Below the pieces are notes generated by a model that was not told where the DNA came from, searched no databases, and saw only the letters and a list, made by a program, of their open reading frames with translations. Positions 23,001-35,150 of a stretch of 64,000 bases of DNA are shown here, one piece after another. Position numbers and translations under genes: made by a program. Each line of letters starts with the position of its first letter. Within the stretch, counting starts at the first letter, position 1. Origin of the DNA: Ceratodon purpureus (lineage: Eukaryota; Streptophyta; Bryopsida; Pseudoditrichales; Ditrichaceae); assembly GCA_014871385.1 (NCBI GenBank), contig CM026429.1, positions 13,677,783 to 13,741,782 of the forward strand, read 5' to 3'.

Positions 23001-24822
23001 CTGCTTTCGCGTAACTTCAAATAATCCATGTAAGCAAGGCTTAGTCAGAAGATTACAGCAATATCCTAATTTAATCAAGGGTCTAGATATGTCCTCGTTG
23101 CTCAAGTTGCACAAAAGAACACATGCTTGAAGCAATTTCAACGGCGAATGGAAAACTCTATGCGTTCCATGCTCAGCAACAAAAATACCAATGCAGCAAA
23201 AAAATCATAGATGCCTTACACAAAGTTGTCGTGTAAAGTTCGGATTTCTGGGTGATCGGGCCAGTAATCCATGAGCTCAAGAGGCGACTTCACTGATCTG
23301 TAACAAACCGATCACACCCAAATCAAAATTCGATCTCTCTAAGGTAGGGGCTCAATCAGAACATATTCCTCCTAAACTCAAAAACAACTTGGTGTGTAAA
23401 GAATACACAAACCAGACAGTGAAGAAAAAGTACAGAAAATTTAACGGATTATTATGACCAACGAATGAAGTGGCCTATTTCTCTATGTATATCAAACGAA
23501 CCAATTTCGTATAATTTTTATGACCGCATATGAAGTAGAAATATTTGGATTCAAGAGATCAAAATACATGTATTCATTAAACCAGTTACCTATGAACGTT
23601 CCATTTCCCGGTGCTCAGTTTCTCTGGCAGCAGAACACTGTACCCTTCCTCTGCATAGAGCACAGGCGACAAGGACACAAAAGAAGACCTTATTGCAGAT
23701 CTTGACAGTCAGAAACAAACCCAAACGTATAACCAAACCAGAATCGACATCTGCGCCAGTGCAAAAGATGCAACTGCAAACCAGAACTGGAATGTAACTT
23801 GATAAATCGTCGTCAGGGCAGCCCGAATCACAAATCGCCCTTGTAAAGAAATCAAGGGCCAGCGAAGTGCATCAAGAACCAAAAACGATGACTTAGCCAT
23901 CAACAAGTCCTGAATTTGCCTACCTATAATATGCTCGCCGGCGGTTGGTTGGCTCTCCAGTTGTAGAGGCTCCTCTGCATTAAAAATAATCATAAGCTAA
24001 GAAATCTACAAGATCCTGGCTCATTACAGCCGCAGCAGCATCATTCACGGACCAAACATTAGCAACCTAAGTACTTGCAGAGAATACGTCTTCCGCAAGC
24101 CGTACAAAAGAACATTAAGAAAAATCTCTTGAAAACTGGATAACTTGGTACTGGAAATTTAGCTCTTTGAGGAATACAATGAAGAGAGATAATAACAACA
24201 GTAATCCATATTGTATTGAATCTTCCTACTTTCACAAAAATACCGGTAGAAACTTCACTTTCAAACAATCCCAAATCAAGAAACTGATGCAAGAAGTGTA
24301 CTATACAGCCATTTTCTACACCTACGCCAAGATATTCGAAGTATACAATGCTCCTCTTCATGACTATCAGGTATTCCCTGCATAAAAGTGCTACACCATG
24401 CTCTTCGAACACTCGGATTCTAGAGCAACACATAATAATATCGCTTCCTATCATAATCACTGCCGGGACGTCATGGTATTGTACAAATTTAGAGGTAGCA
24501 TGCGAGCTATCTATATTGTGGGCTCGCGCACTGTAGGAAAGCCAATGATGAGCTTGATGTTCGATCTCAGGTTTTGTGTGTTTCTCAAGTAAGCTGAATA
24601 GCCAAAGAGATCTAGATTCTACAACCAACAAGCACCTCTCTAGCTCCTCACTCTCTCAATCACCTGCCTCTTCTCAACGAGACAGTTATATCAGACTCTC
24701 CAACAATCACTCAAATTGAGCAGACAAGCATGCATACCCGAGGCCTTTAGCTGCAAATGTGCATTCACCATGCGCAGCCGCCTTTGTTCAGCAGTCTCCA
24801 TCGCCACGGGATTTGCCTCCAT
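17097..24822 (-). CDS. LACS7: Peroxisomal long-chain acyl-CoA synthetase, LACS6/7 type (24 exons)
   Basis: The enzyme activates long-chain fatty acids to acyl-CoA through an acyl-AMP intermediate. Twenty-four coding exons join in consistent phase to 706 residues, close to the ~700 of plant LACS6/7. Exons (high to low): 24822-24738, 23974-23924, 23650-23590, 23297-23220, 23014-22943, 22769-22688, 22548-22443, 22163-22087, 21968-21924, 21602-21516, 21225-21136, 20766-20687, 20580-20487, 20094-20006, 19828-19740, 19536-19407, 19185-19067, 18903-18780, 18601-18515, 18394-18291, 18170-18085, 17873-17784, 17438-17352, 17204-17097. Motifs: PTS2 RLRMVNAHL at residues 15-23, AMP-binding loop [10 protein letters not shown] at 224-233, YGMTET at 404-409 and GWLHTGD at 483-489. 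The C-terminus is RSSL, a candidate PTS1 variant. All introns are GT-AG, and the exon 5 acceptor has a weak pyrimidine tract. The symbol is given by homology to the LACS6/7 pair. Confidence 0.95.
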
Positions 24823-26074
24823 CTCTCTGCCCTCCGCTGGCTTACGCTTGGTGTGGCTTTCACAACTGAACAGTCAAACGATAGCACACGAACAGGGAAT
24901 CTCTGAGTGAGTTTGGGTAACTACAAATTTCCAAAAAGGAGAACCATAGCTCGAATTCTTCTTCCAAACTTGGCAACGATAGGAAGAAACTCTCTGCTTC
25001 TACCAACTTAGTAGAATTGCTACACACAGACGACTAAACAGACCAACGACGGGAAACCGCAAGATAGGATGGTGAAGTTCGGTGCGTAGGGCCCACTCTA
25101 CATTATAAAAATCAGCTAATAAATATTGCTCTTCGTAAAATATTACACATAAACCTACTGTGTTCAAACAATGCGACGAATATTCCACCTCACAAAATTT
25201 TCCAAAAACCAAGCCCATCAACCGCCTTACTTGGATCGGAAATTGGTTCAGAAAATGACATACAACACACAATTTCTATGGACAAATTCATTTTACCCCT
25301 AACTTCTTCGGACGAGACATAATACAGAGGATGTCCATTCAGCAGAACAATCAAAAGCGCCGCTGGACTTCTGAATCTAGTGTACACAAAGACCAAGACA
25401 ACAAAGCCCATGTCCAATAAAAACTGAAACGAAGTAGGCCGTACGCTTCTACCTCCGCAGTTGTCCAATTCCTGGCTTACTGTAAACCTCAAACACACCA
25501 AGACACGAAATCAAAGCTCTCCTAATTTTCACAACACGGACAATCTCTCCTCCGATCGTACCAGATTGCAAAAGAGGCTATAACAAACAAATCAATCAAA
25601 AATCCAGAAAAAAAATAAATAAAAAAAAAAAATAACACAGAAATCTAATGACACAACCTTCAGAAACTCGGAGCACTTGCATCACACCACAATAATTGAC
25701 CTGAAAATCCCCCGCCATAAACTCCCCCAGTACAACTCGACTAATTAGCTACAAACCTAATCAAAATAACAATCCGGAAAACAGAACTTCCTTACACATT
25801 CTAGATCCGATCAAAGAGAAATCAAATCGCAGAAATCCATGACCGATACTACAATTGAACTCTTACATACAACTATACTCTTCACCAAAAACGGTCACTA
25901 GTACAGCGTGATGACGAAACTAAAACTGAACCTAGAAAGTACAATACAATCCAAAAATTCCACAGACAGCATAAATTTCGATATTGACAAATGAAACGAA
26001 ATCGGCAACCTAGCTTCAAAACCCTCGCAATCGCATCAAAGCAAAATCCGAAGCGGAACCGAAGCGTACTTACT
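24823..26074 (-). promoter_or_regulatory. LACS 5' UTR with probable leader intron
   Basis: On the minus strand a strong donor (ACCA then GTAAGTACGC) sits at 26,074/26,073, and an acceptor-like TTTGACTGTTCAG ends at 24,866, leaving a short second leader exon before the ATG at 24,822. A leader intron of about 1.2 kb is therefore likely. Transcription probably starts above 26,100, inside the segment duplicated at 47-48 kb. The exact start site is not visible from sequence alone. Confidence 0.45.
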
Positions 26075-26565
26075 GGTATGCTCGGACCTCTCGAATGGAA
26101 ACTCGTCTCCGATGAAGGAATCAATTTCTACGACCGCACTGAGCTCGCTTCTCCGGCGTTGCGCTTCCTGCGATTCCAGAAACCGAGACTGAAACTCGCT
26201 ATTCGTAGACGCGAACTCTTTAGCAACCGCAGCGTGCAAAGGATGGGCTTCCTACGCCGTCACCACGCCCAAAACCACCACAGTTTAACTGGAACCTAGA
26301 TTTTGCTCCGGATGGTGTTCGTATTCGGTAGACTGTGATGGTTTCAAGTACTGTGTTGGTTTTACATCTTCGTCTCCATCGGTGTCTTTGCGCTGCGGGA
26401 AGAGGGATCGAGACGCAATTACGGTGGATGAGATCGGTGCGCAACGTCATCGGAGCCGTCGGGGGAGGAGAGGCAAAGCCGGCACTTACGCAAATGCGAC
26501 TCTATCTCCTCAACGCATAGAATTCAAGTCCTAAAATGTACACACAAGTAGATGTTGGTCGTTTT
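25130..26565. repeat. Segmental duplication, copy A (leader/promoter of LACS)
   Basis: This segment is repeated in the same orientation at about 46,950-48,345. Long blocks are nearly identical, including the stretch around 25,865-26,060 matching 47,695-47,890 and the leader donor site. Both copies lie directly upstream of a minus-strand gene. The right part (26,300-26,540) is less well conserved, with deletions in copy B. Confidence 0.9.
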
Positions 26566-27345
26566 AGGTCTAATGACGGGTTTGGAATGCGCCTCGTGAG
26601 CTCATCTGAAGTGCGTGGCGTGCGAAACTGGGCAACCACGTCACGCTTGGACCTCAGCGACACAAGTTACTTTTCTGTCTCTGCTAATCCAACACACTAA
26701 TCTACTTACTCGCAGCATATGAGACAGCACTTTCGTGCGAAGATTTAGTAAGTTTCTTTCGCAACTTGGGTCGGAGATTAGGTGAACTGTGCTTCTAGAA
26801 TGTGATACGCAAGTTGTTTGTTGCGTGGGTTAGCACTTCTAGTTCGGCAGAGGATTAGCGAGGGAACAGCTTACGGGCTTCAGATGTGGGGTTAGAGTGT
26901 TCGAATTATCCACATGTTGATGTGTGATTGGATTAGCATTCGGGAAGCCATCGGGAAAAATGGGATGAGGCTGGGAGGAGCGCTGGGATGCGTGACGGCT
27001 TTGGAGGCGTCAGAAAGCTAAAGTTAGAATGATAGAGTGGTCCACTTGGCAGATGGCTTTCGGAGGTGGGATGTGGGGCATATGGTCCAAAACTCATGGG
27101 AGCTTGGTATCTAGTGCTGCTTGGAGTGCACACAACTGTGGGGGTGTTTTGAATTATCATTTGACATTTATTAAAATCCAAACAGCGTGATTGTTGATTG
27201 TAGATAGACTGTGAATTTTACATCCAAATCAGAATCCTCTTTATTTCTTTAGAGCCCCATGTATGGAAACAAGGTCCTGGCTCTATTAAGTGAAACAAGT
27301 TATATACGATATAACCCTTGATTTTAAAACATTCTCAAACAATGT
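26566..27345. other. Intergenic between LACS and the subtilase
   Basis: No gene recognised. It contains the upstream flank of LACS and the 3' flank of the subtilase gene. Confidence 0.5.
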
Positions 27346-29757
27346 CTACTTATGAAGGCTGATTGCAATGGGGCTCTGAACAACATGTACTCCATTTGTC
27401 CATACTAGATAAGCAAAGCTGGTCACAGTAGTATTCGTCAAGCTAGAGTCAGGGGTATTTACAGTTTTTACCTTCACAGTAAACTTCTTCTTCTGATTCT
27501 TCGTATGGAACTTCAACACACTTGGGGTTATCGTGATCTTCACATCTGAAGGAGCTATAACCTGAGAGGAATAAGTGGACTTTGCGCTTCCAACATTTGT
27601 CAACGTCCTCTTCATCTTCATGGATATGTGTGAACGAGAAGGACGTTCCTTGAAAACCGCTGAGAACGAAGGATAATTTAGGTTCTCCACTCCCACTGAT
27701 TTCTTGGGACAGCTGAGCTTTTTATTATAAGATGTAAAAAGCTTCAAATCCTCACCTGTGACATTAACCGCACACAAAAAATCCACATAATCCTGAGGAC
27801 CCATGTCATAGACCAAACCTGGATCCAATGCTTTCTCCGGTTGCACTTGGCCAGCTCCATACTCAAAAGGAGTTGCCTCAGCCATTGTAGCACTATCAAC
27901 CATCTTCCCTCCCGTGTTGTCAATTCTTGAGGCGGTGGTCATCATGGCCGACTTAATAGCAGCAGGACTCCAATCCGGGTGGGCAGCCTTCAGCAAGGCT
28001 GCCAATCCAGTAATGTGCGGGGTTGCCATGGATGTACCAGAAATAATGTTGAAGTCCACAAACCTGGGGTCAGATCTCACCCTGGTTATGCTGAGGTTTG
28101 GGCTCCAAGCTGCGAGTATATTCACTCCAGGGGCAGAGATGTCCGGCTTCAGAACCTCCGGTGTCACAGAATTCGGTCCTCGTGATGAGAAGATAGCGAC
28201 AGCTGGTGCAGGTGTCACGCCCAATTGCGTTCCAAGAAACTGGAACTTCCCGACTGGATTGGGGGTGCCGCTCATGTAAGCTAAGAGAGCGACTCCAGCT
28301 TTGGGGCCCACATGCGTAGCTGGTAGGAAATGGGGGTCGGCTACAGTGTCCTCCCCCCATACATCAGTGTTGTAAAGGACCATGCCAGCACCACCAGCAG
28401 CCAGAACCTCGGCTCCCTTTTCAATACGCCCGTTGGTTCCGCGCGCGCACACGACGATCCTTCCTTTTGCAAGAGAGGGATCCAAGGATCCAGACAGACA
28501 AAGAGTAGCCTTGGAGGTGTCATTGAGGGCTGCATCGGCTCCAGTGATCAACTGGACGGCGTTGTCGGCTACACCATCCTTGAGCTGGTACATCGATTGC
28601 CCAGGAATGATCTTGCCATTGCCAAGTTCGAGGTTGGCAGGGAAGGCTCTGTCCACAGTACCTGCTGCTACTGTCATCATCCAAGGCGAAACATTTGTAA
28701 CCGTTTGCAGATTGGGGCCATTGTTTCCAGCTGCACACGACACAAAAACGCCCTTGTTCATCGCTCCAAAAGTACCAATTGAAAGCATGTCCTTCGTGTA
28801 GGGCAAAGCGTAGCCGCCTAGTGACATGGAGATGATGTCCACTCCATCCGCCACAGAATCGTCTATGGCCTTCAATATGTCGGACATGAGACACATTTCG
28901 CCATTGGTGAATTGCCAACAAACCTTGTACATAGCAATTCGTGCCTTAGGTGCCATTCCTCGCGCAGTCCCATTAGCAGATCCAAACAGGTTGGCGTTGG
29001 GTACCATAGAGCCGGCTGCTGTGGATGCCGTATGAGTTCCATGACCGTCATCATCTCTAGGAGATAAGATAACCCCCTTCCCAGGTTTCTTTGAAGGGGC
29101 TACACTGGACATGTGTTTTTCCATACCAAAGAAGTAATATCTGGCACCAATCATCTTATTGTTGCAATGGGTGGCGTTGAAGTCCTCACCTGATTCGCAT
29201 ATTCCTTTCCAACGAGCTGGAACAGGCCCAAGCCCCTCATCGCTGAAGCTCTCACTCTCAGGCCACACCCCTGTGTCGATCATACCAATAATCACGTCCT
29301 CCTTGAGATCGCCGTCCAGCCATAGATTTCTCAAGGACGTAGTGAGGCCTAGAAACTCAGGAGTTCGGGTTGTAAGCAGGGGGACCATCGTGTCAGGATA
29401 AACCGCCAGTACTCCGTTCACATGTTTAAGGGCTTCGGCTTCCTCGGATGTCAGGTGAGCCGAAAAACCATGGCACACTGAGCTGTACACATGTAATGGG
29501 AGAATGGCAGACTCGCTCTTGGAGTCCAACGTCGAGGCTGGCTTCAATGTCTGCAGGAGTTGGGTGTACCTAGACAGGGCTGCCTCAGGGGTACTTACAC
29601 CGTCAGTTGGGCTCTGGTCCATGTGAACAATATACACCGTCCTAGCTTGTCCATAGTCATTGGTGGTTCTTTCAATATGCGCCGGAGAGACTTTGCCTTG
29701 CATCACAATCAGCATCCATAATCCCACCACGATCAACGGCCTAGCAATCTTCCCCAT
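27346..29757 (-). CDS. Subtilisin-like serine protease (plant subtilase, S8 family)
   Basis: An intronless coding region of 803 residues. The open frame extends 41 codons upstream, but an acceptor (ATAACTTTGCAG) lies just before the ATG at 29,757, and that Met opens a signal peptide (MGKIARPLIVVGLWMLIVMQ), so this start is chosen. Order: signal peptide 1-25, inhibitor I9 propeptide about 38-130 (TVYIVHMDQSP), then the catalytic domain. Catalytic residues are D161 (MIDTGVWPES), H239 (DDDGHGTHT), oxyanion N345 (AAGNNGP) and S576 (SGTSMATPH). A PA domain lies between His and Ser at about 365-500 and a C-terminal fibronectin-III-like domain at about 690-800. All active-site residues are intact, so an active secreted apoplastic protease is predicted. 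Its substrates are unknown. Confidence 0.96.
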   Translation of the reverse strand: MGKIARPLIVVGLWMLIVMQGKVSPAHIERTTNDYGQARTVYIVHMDQSPTDGVSTPEAALSRYTQLLQTLKPASTLDSKSESAILPLHVYSSVCHGFSAHLTSEEAEALKHVNGVLAVYPDTMVPLLTTRTPEFLGLTTSLRNLWLDGDLKEDVIIGMIDTGVWPESESFSDEGLGPVPARWKGICESGEDFNATHCNNKMIGARYYFFGMEKHMSSVAPSKKPGKGVILSPRDDDGHGTHTASTAAGSMVPNANLFGSANGTARGMAPKARIAMYKVCWQFTNGEMCLMSDILKAIDDSVADGVDIISMSLGGYALPYTKDMLSIGTFGAMNKGVFVSCAAGNNGPNLQTVTNVSPWMMTVAAGTVDRAFPANLELGNGKIIPGQSMYQLKDGVADNAVQLITGADAALNDTSKATLCLSGSLDPSLAKGRIVVCARGTNGRIEKGAEVLAAGGAGMVLYNTDVWGEDTVADPHFLPATHVGPKAGVALLAYMSGTPNPVGKFQFLGTQLGVTPAPAVAIFSSRGPNSVTPEVLKPDISAPGVNILAAWSPNLSITRVRSDPRFVDFNIISGTSMATPHITGLAALLKAAHPDWSPAAIKSAMMTTASRIDNTGGKMVDSATMAEATPFEYGAGQVQPEKALDPGLVYDMGPQDYVDFLCAVNVTGEDLKLFTSYNKKLSCPKKSVGVENLNYPSFSAVFKERPSRSHISMKMKRTLTNVGSAKSTYSSQVIAPSDVKITITPSVLKFHTKNQKKKFTVKVKTVNTPDSSLTNTTVTSFAYLVWTNGVHVVQSPIAISLHK

Positions 29758-30100
29758 CACTTTCACCGCTGCAAAGTTATCACCTGTTTTCAGACCAAAG
29801 TCACTCAAATGCCGATCAGTATGCAAACTTACATACTTCAATAATTTTGTAATTAGTACCAAAATAAAATCATGTTTCAAAAGAAACTTTCAGTGTCAAG
29901 CACAGAAACGACTCTACCTTATGAGCAGATGAATTCTTTATTATAATCGCAGCTCTTTCCTGCGAATGACTAGATCGTTCGCTGATTGCAGACAGCAATA
30001 CACAGACAGAGAGACGAGGAACACCAATTGTGGGGATGAACGAGCGGAATTCCACAAACCTGACGACAGGAAGCAGTGGAATATATAGCAATAGGTGAAA
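29758..30100 (-). promoter_or_regulatory. Subtilase 5' leader, leader intron and TATA box
   Basis: On the minus strand a TATA-like CTATATATT lies at about 30,080-30,090. A donor (CTCATAAG then GTAGAG) is near 29,920 and the acceptor near 29,770, giving a short 5' UTR intron of about 150 bases before the ATG. This is predicted from consensus sites alone. Confidence 0.55.
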
Positions 30101-31522
30101 TGACAGGCCACTGTGTACATGGCCATCGGCTCTCTCAAAGGTCAAATCTGAACACTCGATGCTTCTGCGTACGCTAAAGCAAAACAATTGTGCGAGAAAG
30201 AATCACAAGAGATGCAGAAGCTCAAACCGGTCACAGCCTCTCCCATCAGTACAACTGCATCATCTCTGACACCCGTATTGGAGAATCGACTTGAGCATAC
30301 CCGAATTGACATATCACCCCACGCCAACAAAATTACTCAACCAATATTCACAAACCATTATCCCAACAGAACACAGCAATTGGGTTTACCTTCCGGAACC
30401 TCTTCAAGTCGACTTCGGCAGGCGCATCACAGAAGCTCCAAAGTTTCACCAGCTCCACTCTCTTCAAACACCCTGACAAAATATGGTCAGCTCAACTGAA
30501 AAAAATATCCACAAGCCAGCCTCCTTATAATAACAACAGTAAGCACATACCTCAAGTAACGAAGGCACAGAGTGAACCACCCTGCCGTCTGGTACCCAAT
30601 ATATAGCAATATGCTCAAGTCGAAGGTGATAAAATTGAGGAAATGGCGTGTGTAAAATTAGGCAAAGCAGCTTAAAAGTTCGGATCACAAGGTGATCACA
30701 ATGAGATGATCAATCGTTTAGGGCTATCTTCAAATTGTATCTAGAACTTGACAAGGATATTGTTGGTTCTAGAGGATCCACAGCCGTTCACCAATAAAGG
30801 ATCCACAGCCACTTATGTTGATGTCCGTTGGGACTTTTTCAATCCAAACTTGCAGTTTGAGCTGCACACTTGAGTTTGCTGGATGTTAGCTTTACTTGAC
30901 TTAGTTTGTCTGAATTGTCTGATTGTAGTGCGACAGGTTTCTATGGTTTGTTCCTTAAGGTAGGACTTAGTTCACATGGATAAAGAAGTGACACGGTCTT
31001 CGACATAGACACGGTTATATTCGAAAGGCAGCCTCTTGTCTGTAACGCAACGTTACAGTGGTTGCCTGATGATGAGACTAGGCCAAAAGTTACTATTGCA
31101 CCGCAGTTAGTTCAACTCAACATAAGAAATCATGGACTCATTCTCCCACAGTTATCAGAGTTCTGCCTCTTCGAAGTCGCTAACACCATTGAGACAAATC
31201 ATTCACCATTTAGTGCTTCTGCCACCTTGTCTTGATTCCTCGGATGAAACATGGAATTGCCTTGCTAAAAGATTCCAAATAATGTTCATACAACCTCAAC
31301 GAAGACCTTCTGGAATAGAGCTGGAATAGAAGCAATGAAAGGACAAGGATATCAACATTGTAGACTGTTTGGCTAAAAGAATGTTTTACAGAATCATAAA
31401 ATCTTAATAGAAGATATACACACAACTGTCTATTTTCCCTGAAATTAATCAAGACCCACACAGATGCGGCAGATAGTTCGCATGCAAAACTGTCCAGGCT
31501 TTCGGCAGAGCCCACATACTTC
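30101..31522. other. Intergenic between the subtilase and OHP1
   Basis: No gene recognised. There is a short direct repeat (GGATCCACAGCC near 30,775 and 30,799) and a perfect 7-bp hairpin (TGTAACG...CGTTACA) near 31,040. Confidence 0.45.
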
Positions 31523-32637
31523 TTACAACGGCAAGTCGAGACCCTTTCCAACCTCAATACCAATCGATTGTAGAAGACCCCTGTGGATGATCTGGTCACA
31601 GAAAAACATCAACAAATAAGAAAGTCGTTAAGGGCCAACAGACAACAAAAAGTTCCAATATTTTGCGTGAACCCTACAGGCACTTCCCTCTTGCCCTAAC
31701 CACTGGTTCCAACACCAAATGCAGTATTCAACCATCACTATCCCAACATAATTTTATGATGATATGTGTTACTTGCGACAAATTAGAATGCTTAAAGATA
31801 CAAATTATCAAAACCCTCAATGTTCTGAAATTCAATGAGGGTTGAATGTGTACACAAATGTCTGGGAAATAACATATGAAGAAAGGGCAAAGTTCTCAAG
31901 AACTCACCGCTTCCAATATGATGATTCCAAAAAGTCCAATCATAGATGCACGCGAGTTCCACACTTCGGCATTTTCAGTAAAACCCCAGAATGACACGGG
32001 CAATTTCGGCTCATCCTTAGGTACCCCGACCTGCAAGTTCGCAATGACGATTAAGGTCTTGTAGCTGCTAATCAACAGGAATGGCACTCGAAAAACATTG
32101 CCAGCTTACGGGTTACGTGCAAAAATGACAAAAGAATTGCTTGAATCTCCAGCTCAAACAAGAAAAATACGTGGACGAGTGACAAACACTCCTGGAATTC
32201 CCCATCGCATAATTCAAATTCAATGCAATTCAGCCTCTACTACGCAGAACACTTATTGCTCCTTCGCAAAAACAAATACGCTCCCTACCGTATGGCACAT
32301 CATCCCAGCAAACCACATGTCAAACTAGAGCCCAAAATTCATACCCCTTGTGGCAACTTCGCAGCTCGGATTGGAGACACCACTTGCCTCCCAGAACTCC
32401 GAGCCACCTTCAAGGAACCTAACTCAAACATCCACAACCCATCAGTCAAAAAACCCTGTCCCCATCCCCGAAACCAATCCCCCACATCTCTACTCTTCTC
32501 TTCACATTCAATTCTACCATCACTCCAACCAACCCAACCCGCAACTGACCTCGCAGTCCCTTGACGTCCGAAGTGCGCAACATGGAGGAGCCGAGCCCGG
32601 CCACAGCCACAGCCTGAGCTGCCACCATGGACGCCAT
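31523..32637 (-). CDS. OHP1: One-helix LHC-like protein OHP1 (4 exons)
   Basis: Four exons (32637-32550, 32418-32345, 32030-31908, 31591-31523) join in phase to 117 residues, close to the ~110 of Arabidopsis OHP1. The N-terminus (MASMVAAQAVAVAGLGSS and on) looks like a plastid transit peptide, and the mature part starts near RAAKLPQG. The single membrane helix at about 73-95 carries the LHC signature E76-x-x-N79-x-R81-x-x-M84-x-G86 (AEVWNSRASMIG), which binds chlorophyll in HLIP/OHP proteins. The tail GIEVGKGLDLPL matches the OHP1 C-terminus. OHP1 acts in thylakoids in photosystem II reaction-centre assembly with OHP2 and HCF244. The first intron has a GTCAGT donor, and the other sites are ordinary. 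Confidence 0.95.
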
Positions 32638-34534
32638 TGCTGTCTGTCTAGCTGTGTCTGTGAGTGTACACACTTGCTAGTCGAGAGTTACAAATTCAGT
32701 TGCAAGGATTGCGAGTCTGGCCGACTGCTAGAATTCGGAGAGTTGTGGGAATTCGGAGGCCTGTAGAGAGGGGGCCAATTGAAGGGGGAAGCGCAGCCAT
32801 GGCCCAAGCCACACAATTGCTCCAGATAAGCGTAAGTCGTCTCCTCTCCACTGCTTGCTGCGTCTCTCGTTCCGGTGGGCCAGCTCTTGGATGAAAAATT
32901 TTCGATGAAAATGCCTAACCGAAAGTGTTTGGATGAGATTGTTGGATGAAAGTGTTTGGATGAAAGTATTTGTTTTTTGTGTAGTGCCTTCATGGACTTT
33001 GGATGATTTTTTGGGTTTTTGGGGACGAATTGTACTATTGTATATCAATAAAAGGAAAAAAGAATTTTTTTCGTTACAATTTTATTGATTGGAATGTTTG
33101 TAATATTTTTATTTTTATTTTTTTTAAATTGCATGTATGTTTGCAGTAATTTTATTTTTTTTATTTGGTTATTTCTGGGAGGAAATAAAAGTTATTTGAC
33201 CATGATTGATCTTGAAAGAGTCTATGTTATTTTGCATTGAAAGTGATTAGCATACGCTTTATTATGTTTGAATATGATTATTATTCAAATTGTAGTAGAA
33301 AAAATAAGGTTCTATTTTAATAATGTTGTATGCTTCTGCCTATATGGCAAGGAAACCAATTGTATTCTAATGGAAATAACCTGCGACATTCAAGCGAAAT
33401 ATGGATATGTGGAGTTGATGTCCCTAAAAACCCAGAAATAGACCTACAGAATAATGTTGAAAGGTCTCCAAAATTTTGTGGTGAGAGAGGCAAAAATGGT
33501 TCTTTTATTTTATTAACAAGCATATAATGCTATTTTAATATTTTTAACAATTTTTTTATAAAGAAAAAATGTTTTGCAATTGGCGTTATTAGGCAATTAT
33601 TTAAAATTAACTCACCCGCTTTTTAATCCACAATCAACCTTCTTGGTCAAATTTTGGTTTACACTTGGTGAACATAAAAAGGGGCCTACAGACTTTCTAA
33701 ATTACATTTTTCTAAAGTGTAACTATGGAAACGTGACGGTAGAATGAATCTATTTTCAGAGCTTTTAATGTGTTGTATAATCCTCTAATGTAATTATAAT
33801 TGTTCACAAAATTCTTTCTAATTTTTGTTGAAATTTAATTGATTTATAAGGACGCTCGGGTGGTTATGGTTTAATTATTTCTTGTATATACACAAATGTG
33901 TCTTAATTTTAGGAAGAGGAAAAAAATATATCATATTATATGCAAAGTAGATATTATTAAAACAATGTAGTAATTTTTCAAAATTGTTTTAGTGAAATTT
34001 CACTTTAAAAAAGCTATGAATCATTCAAAACAATTATTTTGGACCATGTATTGATTTCTTTATTATCAAATCCACAAAATTTTTAGCATTATAATTTTTA
34101 AAATATTTAAATTAAATCATTGAATTTAATTACAAACACATTCATATTCAATCTTATGCTTCTGTTTACAAAACATGGAGTAAAAATTTACAAGAACTTT
34201 ATCTATATGCTACTACCCTCCACATTCTTTTCTTCACAAGTGATTCTACATCAATTCTTATAATATGTGCTTTATTTAATCAATTTATTTTGAAATAAAT
34301 GTTACAGAACTTAAAGAATGATGTAATAAGCGTAGAGATTTTTCTTTTATTTTAAATAATAACAATAGAAGCATCTAATATAATTTTAAAAACTAAATGA
34401 TTTTATTACAACATCTATAGGTTCTTATCATAAAATCATATCCATTTCTATTGATTTTAATTAGAATTGTTAATAAACTAAATTAATGATTTTAGTTGCT
34501 GTAAAGTTTTATATCATACTGACAAACTCAAGAG
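32638..34534. other. OHP1 upstream region and AT-rich intergenic DNA
   Basis: The first ~250 bases should hold the OHP1 promoter, though no clear TATA box was found. The sequence then becomes strongly AT-rich with no sustained frames. No gene recognised. Confidence 0.45.
32887..32975 (+). repeat. Short imperfect tandem repeat (TGGATGAAAG-type unit)
   Basis: Five or six imperfect copies of a TTGGATGAAAG/TGTTTGGATGA motif occur within about 90 bp. Related reverse-complement motifs (TTCATCCA) occur inside the MITE-like element near 42.5 kb, which may indicate shared origin. Confidence 0.55.
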
Positions 34535-35150
34535 TATTAAACCCCTAAACGCCTAAACGACCAAAAACTAATTAATCTCATTCTTTCAAGTTCCATAATT
34601 GTCATCCAAATGACATTTTTTCATCCATTCTTTTTTTTAATTTGTAAATTTGTGAGAATATATCTAATTTCATTAATGAATCCTCTAGGTAATAATTTCA
34701 TGAATTTGGTGCCTCCTTTAATTCCAAAACATCAATACTGTGTGTGTATTAAAACACTTCTAAATACATACAGCTACAACACAATTTTAACTATTATGAT
34801 GATTTTTTTGCATTTGACGTATACTGATGAAATGAAGCTCAACAAATCTATTTTTTATTTTAATTTAAAATTTTGAAAAATCCTTAAAATGGAGTGATTT
34901 ATAGATGGTATAAGATGACGGGATATAACCATATCTGCTACTTGAATTTTCCACGATTGTAGGTTTTATCATCATATTTTTGAATTAAAACATAATTTTT
35001 GAGCACGGTAACTAGTATAAAGGTACTTGGTTGTCGTATAGATATATGGTAAAGATTTTGTAGATTTTTATTATAACTTATATTTTATATGAATTTTCTT
35101 TGTTTGTTTTGATTTGAAATTTCATATTAATTACATAATGAAATCATGAA
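34535..35150 (+). repeat. Dispersed AT-rich repeat, copy 1
   Basis: About 620 bp aligns in direct orientation with 40,010-40,625, sharing blocks such as TTGTCATCCAAATGACA, TGAATTAAAACATAATTTTT and GTTTTGATTTGAAA. Identity is roughly three quarters, with small indels. No protein is encoded. It is probably part of an old transposable element or an LTR. Confidence 0.75.

Noticed and set aside
24059..24631. 190-residue minus-strand frame within LACS intron 1
   Set aside because: It has no recognisable domain and lies wholly inside an intron bounded by well-supported splice sites.
27914..28801. Several long plus-strand frames opposite the subtilase
   Set aside because: They are antisense shadows of an intact GC-rich protease gene and show no motifs of their own.
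30142..30688. Short frames on both strands between the subtilase and OHP1
   Set aside because: There is no motif, no splice continuity and no protein similarity recognised.
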